Source: Bacteroidales bacterium
Lineage (GTDB): Bacteria; Bacteroidota; Bacteroidia; Bacteroidales; Marinilabiliaceae
Assembly: GCA_024401365.1 (NCBI GenBank)
Contig: JAKSLE010000001.1
Location: 62,001-126,000, forward strand
Direction of reading: 5' to 3'
Length of the DNA stretch: 64,000 bases
Below the pieces are notes generated by a model. It saw only the letters and a program-made list of their open reading frames with translations, made no database searches and was not told the origin of the DNA. Shown here in pieces: positions 8,764-19,148 of this stretch. How positions within the stretch are numbered: the stretch's first letter is position 1; each line of letters opens with the position of its first letter. Both the position numbers and the translations under genes were made by a program.

Positions 8764-10971
8764 TCAGAATGGATAGCCAATAGCAAAATTCAAATTAATA
8801 TCCTTGGCACTAAACGACTTGTCAGCTATTATCCACCCATTCTTGCTGTCAAGTGTCGTCGGGTCATGTAGCTTCACCGCTCCATCTAACCTGACTATAA
8901 AGAAATCAAAATTCAGTCGTATGCCTAAACCTCCTCCAAGTGCCAATTCTTTATAAAACTCTTTGCTGATCTTGGCATCGTGGTCATTCGTCGATTTGTC
9001 TAGCGACCATATATTGCCAGCATCCACAAATACTGCACCCTCTAATGCTGAAATAATGTGGAATCGATACTCTATATTGGCCTCAAGTCGCATATCTCCC
9101 ATCTGGTTGTGATACCTCACATCTTTATCTGCCTTGGCAGTACCTGGACCTAATCCCCTGATAGGCCAGGCACGAATACTGTTCGCTCCTCCTACAAAGT
9201 AACTCTTCTCAAATGGTAGCATCTTGGAGTTCCCATACGGAACACCTATACCCGCAAAAAACCTGTATACCCAGGCATTCATCCATAAGTCCGTAGCCTG
9301 ACACCTGAGCTCAAAGTCTGTCTTTATATACTGCGCATATCGTATTCCCCATAAGGTATTGTACGATCCGTCTTCATTCTTTACCTCGGTCATCTCGTTT
9401 TTTAAAGCACTCAGTACATTGCCAGCGGTCTCAAGTCCTGCCCTCACATACCATGTGGTACCTAGCTTCTTCGTCAACTGCTGGTTGAATAAAAACGAAT
9501 AGTTGGCCGAAAATATAAAGTGGTCTTGATATGAGTACTGTAAATAGGATTTTGATATGTAATTCTTGAAGTTGTCACTAATGGCTGGAATCTTCACTAC
9601 ATTAAACTCCACAGGCGTCACCGTGTGCAACACATATTGCGACCCATGGAACGTATACCTCATATAGGCTGTAACAAGCGACTTCGTGAAGTCTGGTCGC
9701 CTCTGATAGTCATAGGATAGATTGAAGACCGTATGCGGATTCCTCCTCTTGTGAAATGTCTCGGTCACATAGGGGAAAAAGAGTTTTGGAAACGATAAGT
9801 CTGCCGATGCCCCAAATTCCATAGTCATAAATCGCTCTTTGCCATCTCGGGCAAACTGGTTTTGCAACGCAAACCTTACCCTGGTATTCAGCGTCTCTGC
9901 TCCACTGAATAGATTCAAGTGCCTGTACGTAAGCGATAACGCCCCTCCTAGGTTGCCCGAGGAGTTCGTCCCTTCTACGTCTACCGAATAGTCTTGCTGC
10001 TTTATTGTGTTAATGTTGACTTTCGCATATAGCTTGCCGTAATCGTCTGCCCCCGTCGTGTCTACCTTCTCCGTAAACCTGGTGGATACAGTATTGATAA
10101 TGGCCAACGACCGAAGACGCGAATTCGTCAACTCTACATCACTGAGCTTATACATCTCACCGGATTTGACAAAACAGTTGTTCTTCAATAACGAGGGACG
10201 AAAAATACTGCCTTCGTCAACCGACTTGCCGTTTATCGTATATTCTACCGTGTCTATATAGTACCGCTTGTGGTGTAGCCCCTCTAATGGCGCTAATACC
10301 AACATACTGTCATCTACCACCAAACGCTGCCTAGTACTGTCTGCTATATAGTATATGTAGTCTTTGTTGAATTTGTAATACCCATTGTTGTTTAGGTCCC
10401 TCGTTACCCTCTCTCGCTCTTGATCTTGTACATTCGAGTCAAAGGGATCTCCTCTCTTTAGTAGAGTGTACACCGTGTCGGCTTCTACTAACGCCCTTAT
10501 GGAGTCATCTTCAACATTCAACGCTATGTTGCCTATCGTATACAGCGGACCGGCATTTATTATATAGTATACTTCACAGGTCTTCTCTCCCGTAATCTTC
10601 ACTGAGTCTACTACCGATGCCCTGAAGTATCCTTTGCTCTTCAAAAATAGCGCTATCTGTTCTTTGCTTTTTTTCTGCAACTGCTCATCATATATCACTG
10701 GCTCACTGCCAATGCGCCTCAACCAGTTGTTCCACCCGTTATCTTTCTTTGGATTGGATAGATTGTATAACCCAAGGTTCAACCTCCATAAACCAAGTAC
10801 CCTCACATTCGGACGCTGCCTCACATAGTCCATAACCTCATCGTGACTGAACCGACCCTTGTCGCCTTGTATGCGAACCTTGTCCAACAGATACTCCCCT
10901 TCTTGTACATACTTCGTCGAACGACACGAACATAATAAAGCTAGTACCAGAATCCCTAGCACTAGCCTCAT
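8764..10971 (-). CDS. tamL: TamL-type outer-membrane assembly lipoprotein (TamA/Omp85 family)
   Basis: This Omp85-family protein is predicted to help insert or assemble outer-membrane components. From the ATG at 10971 it has a short signal peptide and lipobox (LALLCSC), so it is a lipoprotein, as in the TamL variant of Bacteroidetes. POTRA-like domains fill about residues 20-300 (QRPNVRVLGLWRLNLGLYNL and EPVIYDEQLQKKSKEQ are typical) and the C-terminal barrel ends in FAIGYPF. The start at 11022 is rejected because the -7 element at 11010-11017 lies inside that extension. Its usual partner TamB is not beside it. Confidence 0.88.
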   Translation of the reverse strand: MRLVLGILVLALLCSCRSTKYVQEGEYLLDKVRIQGDKGRFSHDEVMDYVRQRPNVRVLGLWRLNLGLYNLSNPKKDNGWNNWLRRIGSEPVIYDEQLQKKSKEQIALFLKSKGYFRASVVDSVKITGEKTCEVYYIINAGPLYTIGNIALNVEDDSIRALVEADTVYTLLKRGDPFDSNVQDQERERVTRDLNNNGYYKFNKDYIYYIADSTRQRLVVDDSMLVLAPLEGLHHKRYYIDTVEYTINGKSVDEGSIFRPSLLKNNCFVKSGEMYKLSDVELTNSRLRSLAIINTVSTRFTEKVDTTGADDYGKLYAKVNINTIKQQDYSVDVEGTNSSGNLGGALSLTYRHLNLFSGAETLNTRVRFALQNQFARDGKERFMTMEFGASADLSFPKLFFPYVTETFHKRRNPHTVFNLSYDYQRRPDFTKSLVTAYMRYTFHGSQYVLHTVTPVEFNVVKIPAISDNFKNYISKSYLQYSYQDHFIFSANYSFLFNQQLTKKLGTTWYVRAGLETAGNVLSALKNEMTEVKNEDGSYNTLWGIRYAQYIKTDFELRCQATDLWMNAWVYRFFAGIGVPYGNSKMLPFEKSYFVGGANSIRAWPIRGLGPGTAKADKDVRYHNQMGDMRLEANIEYRFHIISALEGAVFVDAGNIWSLDKSTNDHDAKISKEFYKELALGGGLGIRLNFDFFIVRLDGAVKLHDPTTLDSKNGWIIADKSFSAKDINLNFAIGYPF

Positions 10972-11009
10972 GTATCTAAACTCTATTTTCTTTCGCTCGT
11001 TCACAATTA

Positions 11010-11017
11010 CAAAATTA
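11010..11017 (-). promoter_or_regulatory. -7 element for tamL
   Basis: The minus strand reads TAATTTTG, 39 bases before the ATG at 10971. It fixes the shorter tamL start and lies 22 bases from the first upstream site of the divergent groES promoter. Confidence 0.5.
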
Positions 11018-11038
11018 GACAAAAAAGCTCAATACTAT

Positions 11039-11126
11039 CTGCCAATACGACAAAAAGCTTGCCTCTATCTGCCCGTTTGTCAGCTATATCTTCTTTACGT
11101 TCTGCCAAAATGTCACTTTTATGACA
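11039..11126 (+). promoter_or_regulatory. Three repeated upstream activator-like sites before groES
   Basis: Three 14-base copies are visible: CTGCCAATACGACA at 11039-11052, CTGCCCGTTTGTCA at 11069-11082 and CTGCCAAAATGTCA at 11102-11115, spaced 30 and 33 bases apart, about three helical turns each. The last overlaps an inverted repeat TGTCA-N6-TGACA at 11111-11126. The arrangement resembles binding sites for a sigma-54 enhancer-binding protein, but could also be a repressor array. Confidence 0.6.
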
Positions 11127-11136
11127 AAAAACAACT

Positions 11137-11153
11137 TTGGCACAGCTGTTGAT
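11137..11153 (+). promoter_or_regulatory. Putative sigma-54 (-24/-12) promoter of groES
   Basis: TTGGCACAGCTGTTGAT matches TGGCAC-N5-TTGC with the correct ten-base gap between GG (11139-11140) and G (11151); only the final C of TTGC is A. Transcription would start near 11163, about 60 bases before groES. No TAnnTTTG element was seen in 11154-11222. Confidence 0.5.
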
Positions 11154-11222
11154 ATACTCAAAGCGTCGCTGATATTAAACAACGACCGTTTAATAGAATA
11201 ACAATTAAAAAAACATACAACA

Positions 11223-11501
11223 ATGGCACAAGTTAAAGGCAAAATCCTCGCTGGTAAAGTGCTCGTTAAGCCTCAGGAGGCAGAGACTAAAACCGTAGGC
11301 GGTATCATCATCCCTGATTCAGCTAAAGAGAAACCTCTCCGCGGCGAAGTAGTCCTCGTCGGAGCAGCTAAAAAGGACGAGACAGTTGAGGTAAAAGCTG
11401 GCGACGTAGTCCTCTATGGTAAGTACGCTGGTACTGAACTCGAAATCGATGGCGAGAAGTATCTCCTCATCAACCAGTCTGATGTTCTCTACATCATCTA
11501 A
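11223..11501 (+). CDS. groES: Co-chaperonin GroES
   Basis: This 92-residue protein caps the GroEL folding chamber in the cytoplasm. The mobile loop [18 protein letters not shown] (about residues 19-36), the GEVVLVG strand and the C-terminal [11 protein letters not shown] are typical, and the length is normal. It is followed after 26 bases by groEL on the same strand. Its upstream region carries a possible sigma-54 promoter with repeated activator sites and no CIRCE inverted repeat. Confidence 0.98.
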   Translation: MAQVKGKILAGKVLVKPQEAETKTVGGIIIPDSAKEKPLRGEVVLVGAAKKDETVEVKAGDVVLYGKYAGTELEIDGEKYLLINQSDVLYII

Positions 11502-11515
11502 TCATCAACTTGTAA

Positions 11516-13162
<1,647 letters not shown>

Positions 13163-13186
13163 TCATCCCTTATATAGCATAAAATC

Positions 13187-13218
13187 AAAGGCAAGCTTCT
13201 TGGCTTGCCTTTTTATTT
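13187..13218 (+). terminator. Terminator of groESL
   Basis: AAAGGCAAGC at 13187-13196 pairs perfectly with GCTTGCCTTT at 13203-13212 around a six-base loop and runs into a T-rich tract. Confidence 0.9.
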
Positions 13219-13223
13219 TCCCC

Positions 13224-14147
13224 CTACTTGCTGAGCTCTATATGATAGGCGGCGCCTACTTGTATCTGATGGAACGGATAGTCACGCAACCCTTTCTGAT
13301 ACCCAGCTATCACCTCCCATTGACTTAGCCGGTAGCGCAACTGTGTCTTCATCTCTATGGGTTGGTCTCTCGCTAGCTCCGCAGGTATGCAGTCCCTGTT
13401 CTCCCATCCGCTATACCCACTTAACGAGTATGATAAATATAGCTTCTTGTACCTCCAAGATAATAGCATGCCATACATCATGGCATCATTCTGCCTGCCA
13501 GCACTGGTCTGCCAACACAAAAATCCTCCCGATAAAGCAGCCCTCAACTGGTGCTCTCCTATCTGCTTGCTCTTGCCGGCAGTGACATCAAAGAAATATC
13601 CCGCCGCATCATAAAAACGCGCTATGTCATACCCATTGCCCGACGCAGTCTTGAGTACCGCCCTAAGAGTAATGTCTGGCTTGTACTCTCCTTCTAACAT
13701 CACGTGTATATTGGTGGATACATATACATCTCCTACCATGACACCCTTCCGCGCCTTGGTATTGGTCAGGACTAATGTGTCCAACCTGCAGACTTCTAGT
13801 CGCTTGTCGGAATTCTTATACCACTCTACCATATGCCCCCAAAGCGAAATATTTACCCTGGGCGTATATAGCGGCATAGTGTATTGGGGACGAAAACTTA
13901 ATGTGTAATCTCCTTGATACCCTATAAAACCATTGCTGGTAAGCTCTATACTGATGTCTTCTTGCGTACTCCCATCTATCATCTCTGGCACAGGAAAAGC
14001 ACAGGGCCCAAAATAATATGGCGATATCTGAGATGTCAATTTCCACGAATAGGGTACCAACGGCGTCTGCGAATGGATCATGCTGGTAAATAACATTAGC
14101 AGAATGACAACAATACCGTACTTTCTTTTATCTCTTATAAGCAACAT
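13224..14147 (-). CDS. Predicted outer-membrane beta-barrel protein, function unknown
   Basis: This 307-residue protein has an N-terminal hydrophobic signal segment (about residues 10-26, ending in SMIHSQT) and alternating beta-strand-like stretches ending in VGAAYHIELSK. Repeated aromatic patterns (LSWRYKKLYLSYSLSGYSGW, WEVIAGYQKGLRDY) suit a barrel. I do not recognise the family. It converges on groEL and is divergent from a large envelope protein gene, with overlapping promoters between them, so joint regulation with that gene is possible. Confidence 0.65.
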   Translation of the reverse strand: MLLIRDKRKYGIVVILLMLFTSMIHSQTPLVPYSWKLTSQISPYYFGPCAFPVPEMIDGSTQEDISIELTSNGFIGYQGDYTLSFRPQYTMPLYTPRVNISLWGHMVEWYKNSDKRLEVCRLDTLVLTNTKARKGVMVGDVYVSTNIHVMLEGEYKPDITLRAVLKTASGNGYDIARFYDAAGYFFDVTAGKSKQIGEHQLRAALSGGFLCWQTSAGRQNDAMMYGMLLSWRYKKLYLSYSLSGYSGWENRDCIPAELARDQPIEMKTQLRYRLSQWEVIAGYQKGLRDYPFHQIQVGAAYHIELSK

Positions 14148-14161
14148 CTGCTATAATTTCT

Positions 14162-14169
14162 TAATTTTG
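14162..14169 (+). promoter_or_regulatory. -7 element for the 800-residue envelope gene
   Basis: TAATTTTG matches TAnnTTTG, 54 bases before the ATG at 14224. A small inverted repeat CACTC-N6-GAGTG follows at about 14197-14212. Confidence 0.5.
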
Positions 14170-14174
14170 AGGCC

Positions 14175-14182
14175 CAAAGATA
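14175..14182 (-). promoter_or_regulatory. -7 element for the divergent barrel gene
   Basis: The minus strand reads TATCTTTG, 27 bases before the ATG at 14147. It lies only five bases from the opposing -7 element at 14162-14169, so the two promoters must overlap. Confidence 0.5.
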
Positions 14183-14223
14183 GTCAATTTTGAACACACT
14201 CTTTCTAGAGTGCCTGTATAACT

Positions 14224-16626
14224 ATGCGTAAGAGTACCCCGGTATCATCTATAATAATCTGCTTGCTGTTTTGCCTGAATAGCTCCTCTTTCGCTCAGAC
14301 TGTCGATACCGTTTCTGCTTCTGTTATCCATAGATTCTTGCACTACGGCGACCTGGCTCGATACTTGGAGCAGGAGAATAGCTATACTGTCTATCAGGGT
14401 GTATACCAGGGTCAATGGTCCGATGGCGACCCTCTTATTTTTTCTATCCAGGGTAATAGCTACCGCAATAACAAGTTCTATATCAATGGAATGAGAGTGG
14501 ACGACCGCTTCAATCCTGGCTCTACCCTCTTCCGCCCTAATATGGAGTCGCATAACTTGCTTATCAACTATAGGAATTCGCGTCTTTACTTCGAACACGA
14601 TAGCTTGGCAAACAATTATATTCAGTTCTCTGGCAACATAGGGGGGCTTAGCGACGTCTCGCCTTCTTCTGCTCATATAGTCCATTGGTTCCACGGTACC
14701 GGCATAGAGGGGGCTTACCATAAGGATCTTATCAATGAGCGACAGCATACTAAAGGCGCCGGTAAAGTCGAATCTGAATTTTCTGTCCATAGCAATTCTT
14801 CGCATGGATTGCGACAGCATATCTACGCTACGTATGGGCAACGTATGATACCTAATATCAACCATACTGGTCTCGTCCGCGAGGAGCCTCTGTATAGAGC
14901 CGATTATTTTACCGCTCAGTTGGACGGCGAATTGCCTTGCCGCCAGATTTTCTTCAACCAACTGGGATATTTGTTCCACTTCGGTTCTAATAGTAGCTAC
15001 GGTAGCGCTCATTATTTGAATAGGGACGAATTATCGGACCTCTCTACCTTGAGCGCATCTGTTTATGCCAACCGCAAGGGACTGACCGTAGGCACAACGT
15101 ATGCCTGGAATAAACAGAAACATAAAAAACTGAATTTCGAACGTAATATCGTCGACCAGGATGGCGAGTCTCTGTACCCTTGGTCCCCAGATGCTTCGTC
15201 TCATGAGTATTCTCTCTATGTCAATTACGAACATTCTCTTTCCCCTTCGCTGAACTTTCACGCCGAGGGGTATAATAGCTTCTTCTCTATCGCAACCGAT
15301 AGCGAGCATTGGACTTCTGTCGTCTACCAACAGCACCCGGAGTCTGATACCCGCACTAATCTTTATACCATCGATTGGCAGAGCCATTCTTTTATCGCTG
15401 GATTGCTCGAAAACTTCCTGGGGGTCGATTGGTATCATAGGGTGTGCAACTGGTGCGATATCAAATCTTCTTTGGATCTGACATTGGATGGATTCTTGCT
15501 GAAGAACAAAAGCCACATCTTGCCTCATTGGCAGTCTTCTGTAGCTGTCAATATCCACCCTTCTTCTTGGTTTAGCGCATCCGTAAATGTCGGATACGAA
15601 CGACTGACATATACCATGGAGCATTTGCGGTTCTTGAGCGACGACTACCTGAATGGTAGGGCTTACTTCGGCGAGTCTCAAGACTTGGCTTACACTACTG
15701 GCGGAGCTTACCATAAGCTTGAAAAAAAGGGATTGGCTCAGCCTTCTTTGTTCGCCCTTAATATCCCCTTTACTTTTTCTTACAAACGCCATGAGTTCAT
15801 GAATTATCTGGTCTTGAAGAAATATATCCACCCTTGGATGACTGCCTTCCTTGGTAATATATCGGATAATGGACGCTTCATTGATGGCGTATTCTACCCT
15901 AACCCAGGTGAATGCCAATACAACATAGGGTACATGCCTCACAACCTCATGGGTAGCTTGCCTTTCTTTATCGGCCATATCGGACGCTATTCTTATAAGG
16001 GCGAAAAAATCTTAGTGAGCGTCTCTTGGCAGTCTATGATGGGTGCTAGCCCTAGCGCTCTTGGCGTAGGCCCCGCCGCAAACGATATAGGCGTACTGGA
16101 TGAATCTACAGCTAACCCTAATACACATATCGTTACCGAAAACCGCAACGGCAAATACCCAGGCGTGGGTAGAGTCGACCAGGATAAGGCTTACGTGGCA
16201 AGGGTCTCACTGGGATATAACGTGTGCAACTGGCTCTCTTTCAATTATATGTTCAAATGGACCGATGGACAGCCTTTCTCGCCTATCCATATAGTGTCGT
16301 CCGACGTGTCGACTGCTTCTGGGACATACCAGCAACAGGCTTTCTTGCCTACTCGTAGCCGTGGTATCAATCCTACCGATGGCAACTTCGGATGCAGAGA
16401 GAGCGCTATATTCAATTTCGATGTTTCTGCTCATTTCAACTGGACGTGGAGTGGACACCCAACAAGAGCTAGCATATACTATTATAACTCTTGGGACTAT
16501 GGCAACGTACTCATAGAGTATATGGTCCCACAAAACTTGGAGGGTTGTAACATGGGCGACCGCGGCCCTAATATGACTCTAACCATACCAGGGGGACTGA
16601 TATGTTCGCTTAGAATGGATCTGTAA
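14224..16626 (+). CDS. TonB-receptor-like outer-membrane protein
   Basis: This 800-residue protein has a signal peptide (cleavage near FAQTV, residue 25), a segment at about 75-220 that resembles a receptor plug (KFYINGMRVDDRFNPG), and a long C-terminal half rich in aromatic beta strands. No carboxypeptidase-like domain or TonB box could be seen, and the C-terminus (GGLICSLRMDL) lacks a standard barrel ending, so the TonB link is tentative. The PAP2 gene follows after 13 bases, making a two-gene operon that may act on a lipid or phosphorylated compound in the envelope. Confidence 0.6.
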   Translation: MRKSTPVSSIIICLLFCLNSSSFAQTVDTVSASVIHRFLHYGDLARYLEQENSYTVYQGVYQGQWSDGDPLIFSIQGNSYRNNKFYINGMRVDDRFNPGSTLFRPNMESHNLLINYRNSRLYFEHDSLANNYIQFSGNIGGLSDVSPSSAHIVHWFHGTGIEGAYHKDLINERQHTKGAGKVESEFSVHSNSSHGLRQHIYATYGQRMIPNINHTGLVREEPLYRADYFTAQLDGELPCRQIFFNQLGYLFHFGSNSSYGSAHYLNRDELSDLSTLSASVYANRKGLTVGTTYAWNKQKHKKLNFERNIVDQDGESLYPWSPDASSHEYSLYVNYEHSLSPSLNFHAEGYNSFFSIATDSEHWTSVVYQQHPESDTRTNLYTIDWQSHSFIAGLLENFLGVDWYHRVCNWCDIKSSLDLTLDGFLLKNKSHILPHWQSSVAVNIHPSSWFSASVNVGYERLTYTMEHLRFLSDDYLNGRAYFGESQDLAYTTGGAYHKLEKKGLAQPSLFALNIPFTFSYKRHEFMNYLVLKKYIHPWMTAFLGNISDNGRFIDGVFYPNPGECQYNIGYMPHNLMGSLPFFIGHIGRYSYKGEKILVSVSWQSMMGASPSALGVGPAANDIGVLDESTANPNTHIVTENRNGKYPGVGRVDQDKAYVARVSLGYNVCNWLSFNYMFKWTDGQPFSPIHIVSSDVSTASGTYQQQAFLPTRSRGINPTDGNFGCRESAIFNFDVSAHFNWTWSGHPTRASIYYYNSWDYGNVLIEYMVPQNLEGCNMGDRGPNMTLTIPGGLICSLRMDL

Positions 16627-16639
16627 CAGCATATTTTTA

Positions 16640-17917
16640 GTGTATCGGTCTGTATCTTACATATTGCGTTCGGCTGTAGTCTTAATACTGACTATATGTA
16701 GCATGAGTAATTCTTATGCTCAGGATTCGTTGTACGTGACCCCAAAGAAACATTGGCTGAATAGAGTGGGCGATAATAAGGTCTTCCTCTCTGTCATCTC
16801 TGGCGCCCCTTTGCTGGGTATTGCAGCATTGAACGAAAAAACTAACGATAAATTCCGCGCTCTGCGTAATCAGTACACCCCCAATTTTTCTACTCATATC
16901 GACGATTATCTCTTGTATACCCCAATGCTGGCTTTGGCTGGCATGAAAATGGCTGGCGTAAAGAGCCGTAGTAGCTGGGGAAGATTGATCGTCTCGGATG
17001 CCTTGGCTTTGTCGCTCGAACTTTCTAGCGTCAATATGGTAAAGAACAATTATACTTACTGGAGACCGGATCTGGGGGGACCTAATTCTTTCCCTTCTGG
17101 CCATACCGCCAACGCTTTCATGATGGCTTCAATGTTCGCTAAGGAGTATGGCTATATATCTCCTTGGCTGACCGCGGGTGCTTATTCTATTGCTACTTCT
17201 ACTGGCGTCATGCGAATGGCCAACAACCGTCACTGGATTCGCGATGTCATCATGGGCGCAGGCATAGGTATCCTCTCTACCGAAATAGGCTACCTGATTG
17301 CTGATGCTATATTCAAAGAGAAGGGTCTTAATATACCTGATAATTATCTCTTCAACGACCTTTCTAGGCCTAGCTTCTTTTCTATCTTCTTCGGTAAGAA
17401 TATACCTCTTAGTGGATACCCCATAAATCAGGATACCCCCTTCGGCTTCTCTTCGGGTACTGCTATGGGCATCGAGGGTGCTTACTTCTTTAATAGGTAT
17501 ATAGGCGCAGGTGCCCGATTCTCTGTCTCTTCTACTAGAGCCGTAGGCACAGACCCCAACAACGTGGAGGCGGATCTGCTCTACTACTTCATGTCTTTCT
17601 CTGATTGTATGTACTACTCCTTGTCTTTCTCTCCTGGCTTGTATGTCTCAAAGAGCTTGGGGAATAGATGGCTGTTGGGTGGTAAATTGTTGGGCGATTA
17701 CGTCGCTTACCCTACTATGAAAAACAACGGCACTGTCGTGCCTCACGACCATGGCTTCGGCTTCGGAACGGGTGCTTCTATTACCTTTAGAGCTCGCCCT
17801 AATTATGGCCTCAAAATGTTCGCCGACTTGAACGTACGCCCTGCTCATAGCTTGTCTGAGACGGGTCTCTGGACTTCTATTACGTGTGGTTTCGCTTTCT
17901 CTTTTTTGTGCCCTTAA
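16640..17917 (+). CDS. PAP2 phosphatase fused to a C-terminal outer-membrane-type domain
   Basis: This 425-residue protein starts with GTG. After a signal peptide (NSYAQD, residue 28) comes a PAP2 domain with all three motifs: K135-N6-R142-P143, PSGH at 152-155 and R192-N5-H198-N3-D202, so the phosphatase should be active. Such enzymes dephosphorylate undecaprenyl pyrophosphate, phosphatidylglycerol phosphate or lipid A. Residues about 250-425 form a glycine- and aromatic-rich beta domain (GIEGAYFFNRYIGAGARFS, GFGTGASITFRARP) resembling a small outer-membrane barrel. It is the second gene of the operon with the receptor-like protein. Confidence 0.82.
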   Translation: MYRSVSYILRSAVVLILTICSMSNSYAQDSLYVTPKKHWLNRVGDNKVFLSVISGAPLLGIAALNEKTNDKFRALRNQYTPNFSTHIDDYLLYTPMLALAGMKMAGVKSRSSWGRLIVSDALALSLELSSVNMVKNNYTYWRPDLGGPNSFPSGHTANAFMMASMFAKEYGYISPWLTAGAYSIATSTGVMRMANNRHWIRDVIMGAGIGILSTEIGYLIADAIFKEKGLNIPDNYLFNDLSRPSFFSIFFGKNIPLSGYPINQDTPFGFSSGTAMGIEGAYFFNRYIGAGARFSVSSTRAVGTDPNNVEADLLYYFMSFSDCMYYSLSFSPGLYVSKSLGNRWLLGGKLLGDYVAYPTMKNNGTVVPHDHGFGFGTGASITFRARPNYGLKMFADLNVRPAHSLSETGLWTSITCGFAFSFLCP

Positions 17918-17980
17918 TAAAAAAACTGCGAGCAACAACTATGCTCCAACTACTCTCTATATACATAGCAACTGACTTTC
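17917..17980 (+). repeat. Dispersed repeat, copy 2
   Basis: The A run and CTGCGAGCAAC begin at the stop codon of the PAP2 gene (core 17927-17936), continuing through AACTA, CTCTCTATA and GCAACTGACTT. The far end matches that of copy 7, which shows the unit is about 65-70 bases long. Confidence 0.8.
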
Positions 17981-17984
17981 TTAT

Positions 17985-18030
17985 TAAAAAACTGCGAGCA
18001 ACCTTATATCTCTCTCTTATCACAGACTAC
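17985..18030 (+). repeat. Dispersed repeat, copy 3
   Basis: This is the second of two tandem copies in this gap (core 17993-18002): TTAAAAAACTGCGAGCAAC followed by CTTATATC and CTCTCTTATC. It lies just beyond the stop of the helix-hairpin-helix gene, and the reverse strand ends in a T run. Confidence 0.8.
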
Positions 18031-18070
18031 CCAGATAGGCTTCTCTAAGGATGCCTGATCTCCCCTGAAA

Positions 18071-19120
18071 CTAGAATTGTATATATTCCAACATATACTT
18101 GTCTTTCTTACTGTCTGTGAATAGTGGTTCTGCCATCTCCCTAGTAAGCTTCTTGTGTCTGTAACGTAATCTCAATAACGCCCTCCCTAACTCTTTTCGC
18201 ATATAGGGATGCGCTAATAGCTCTTCTTGTGTTACCTCGTTTATCTTTATGTGCTTTATGCTTGCTTTGCCTATTGTCAACTGGGGTGCTATCTGATTGT
18301 ACCTGGCTGTGTCTATCGTGGCTATCTCTTTTATTTGCTCAATATCAATAAACCCTCCCAATACCGTCCTCTTCTCTATAATTCGCTTGGCTGTCTTCTC
18401 GCCTATCCCCCTTACCTTGCATAGCTGCTCCATATCTGCCGCGTTGATGTCTACCAATATTACTTCCTTCTCCTTGCTCTTGCTCAGTGTGTCTCTTCGC
18501 CAGACTATACGTTCTGAAATATGTGGCGCCATAACATACGAGAATATATCTGGCGTTACCGCACGTAACGTGTCTACCGCCATGCTGCCTCTTACTATAT
18601 ACTTTTCTCGATATTCTAGTAGTGAGTCTATTATCGGTTGGGAGATGCCCAACTTCATTAGCGTATCTGCCGAGGTGTAATATAGACTTACCTTCATAGC
18701 CTTGCGCTTCGTCTTTTCTTTGGGTAACGAATAATCTGCATACTTCCCTCCTTTAACGGGAACGTCATATATCAGTAATTCTGATTTGCGCTCTACCAAT
18801 GCACTGTCTATCCCCCTCATCCGCAATAGGTGCTCTTTATCTCGTATCCACCCTCCCGCATCTCTGTACTTGAGTATGTTGACTATCAGCGCAGACTTGA
18901 AGCCAAATGCCGACAGCTGTGTCACATTGGCATAATTAACGTGCAGAGTATCGGTCACAACCGCCTCCGCAACAGAATCTTCTCCTACCTCAATGGAGAT
19001 TCCTTCCATCGACATAGTACTTGGCTTAAGTACCCGCCACACAACAAGGCTCAATAGCGCTATGACTATTATAGTGAGCCAGTTGTTTATCGTGGTCTTG
19101 AAGAGTGGCTCAAATTTCAT
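18071..19120 (-). CDS. Membrane-anchored helix-hairpin-helix (ComEA-like) protein
   Basis: This 349-residue protein has one N-terminal membrane segment (TIIVIALLSLVVWRVL, about 15-32) followed by three or four HhH units: LHVNYANVTQLSAFGF..., LVDINAADMEQLCKVRGIGEKTAKRIIEKR at about 225-255, and IKINEVTQEELLAHPYM near 295. HhH pairs bind DNA in competence protein ComEA; related proteins with several HhH units are widespread in Bacteroidetes with no known role. It lies 28 bases after the symporter gene and is probably cotranscribed with it. Confidence 0.85.
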   Translation of the reverse strand: MKFEPLFKTTINNWLTIIVIALLSLVVWRVLKPSTMSMEGISIEVGEDSVAEAVVTDTLHVNYANVTQLSAFGFKSALIVNILKYRDAGGWIRDKEHLLRMRGIDSALVERKSELLIYDVPVKGGKYADYSLPKEKTKRKAMKVSLYYTSADTLMKLGISQPIIDSLLEYREKYIVRGSMAVDTLRAVTPDIFSYVMAPHISERIVWRRDTLSKSKEKEVILVDINAADMEQLCKVRGIGEKTAKRIIEKRTVLGGFIDIEQIKEIATIDTARYNQIAPQLTIGKASIKHIKINEVTQEELLAHPYMRKELGRALLRLRYRHKKLTREMAEPLFTDSKKDKYMLEYIQF

Positions 19121-19148
19121 CTGTTTAGTAGCTTTCTTTTTTTATCGG

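Noticed and set aside
10972-11022. Longer start for tamL
   Set aside because: It contains the -7 element; the shorter form begins with a proper lipoprotein signal.
15031-15978. 315-codon minus-strand frame inside the 800-residue envelope gene
   Set aside because: Opposite-strand shadow of a gene with signal peptide and coherent beta pattern.
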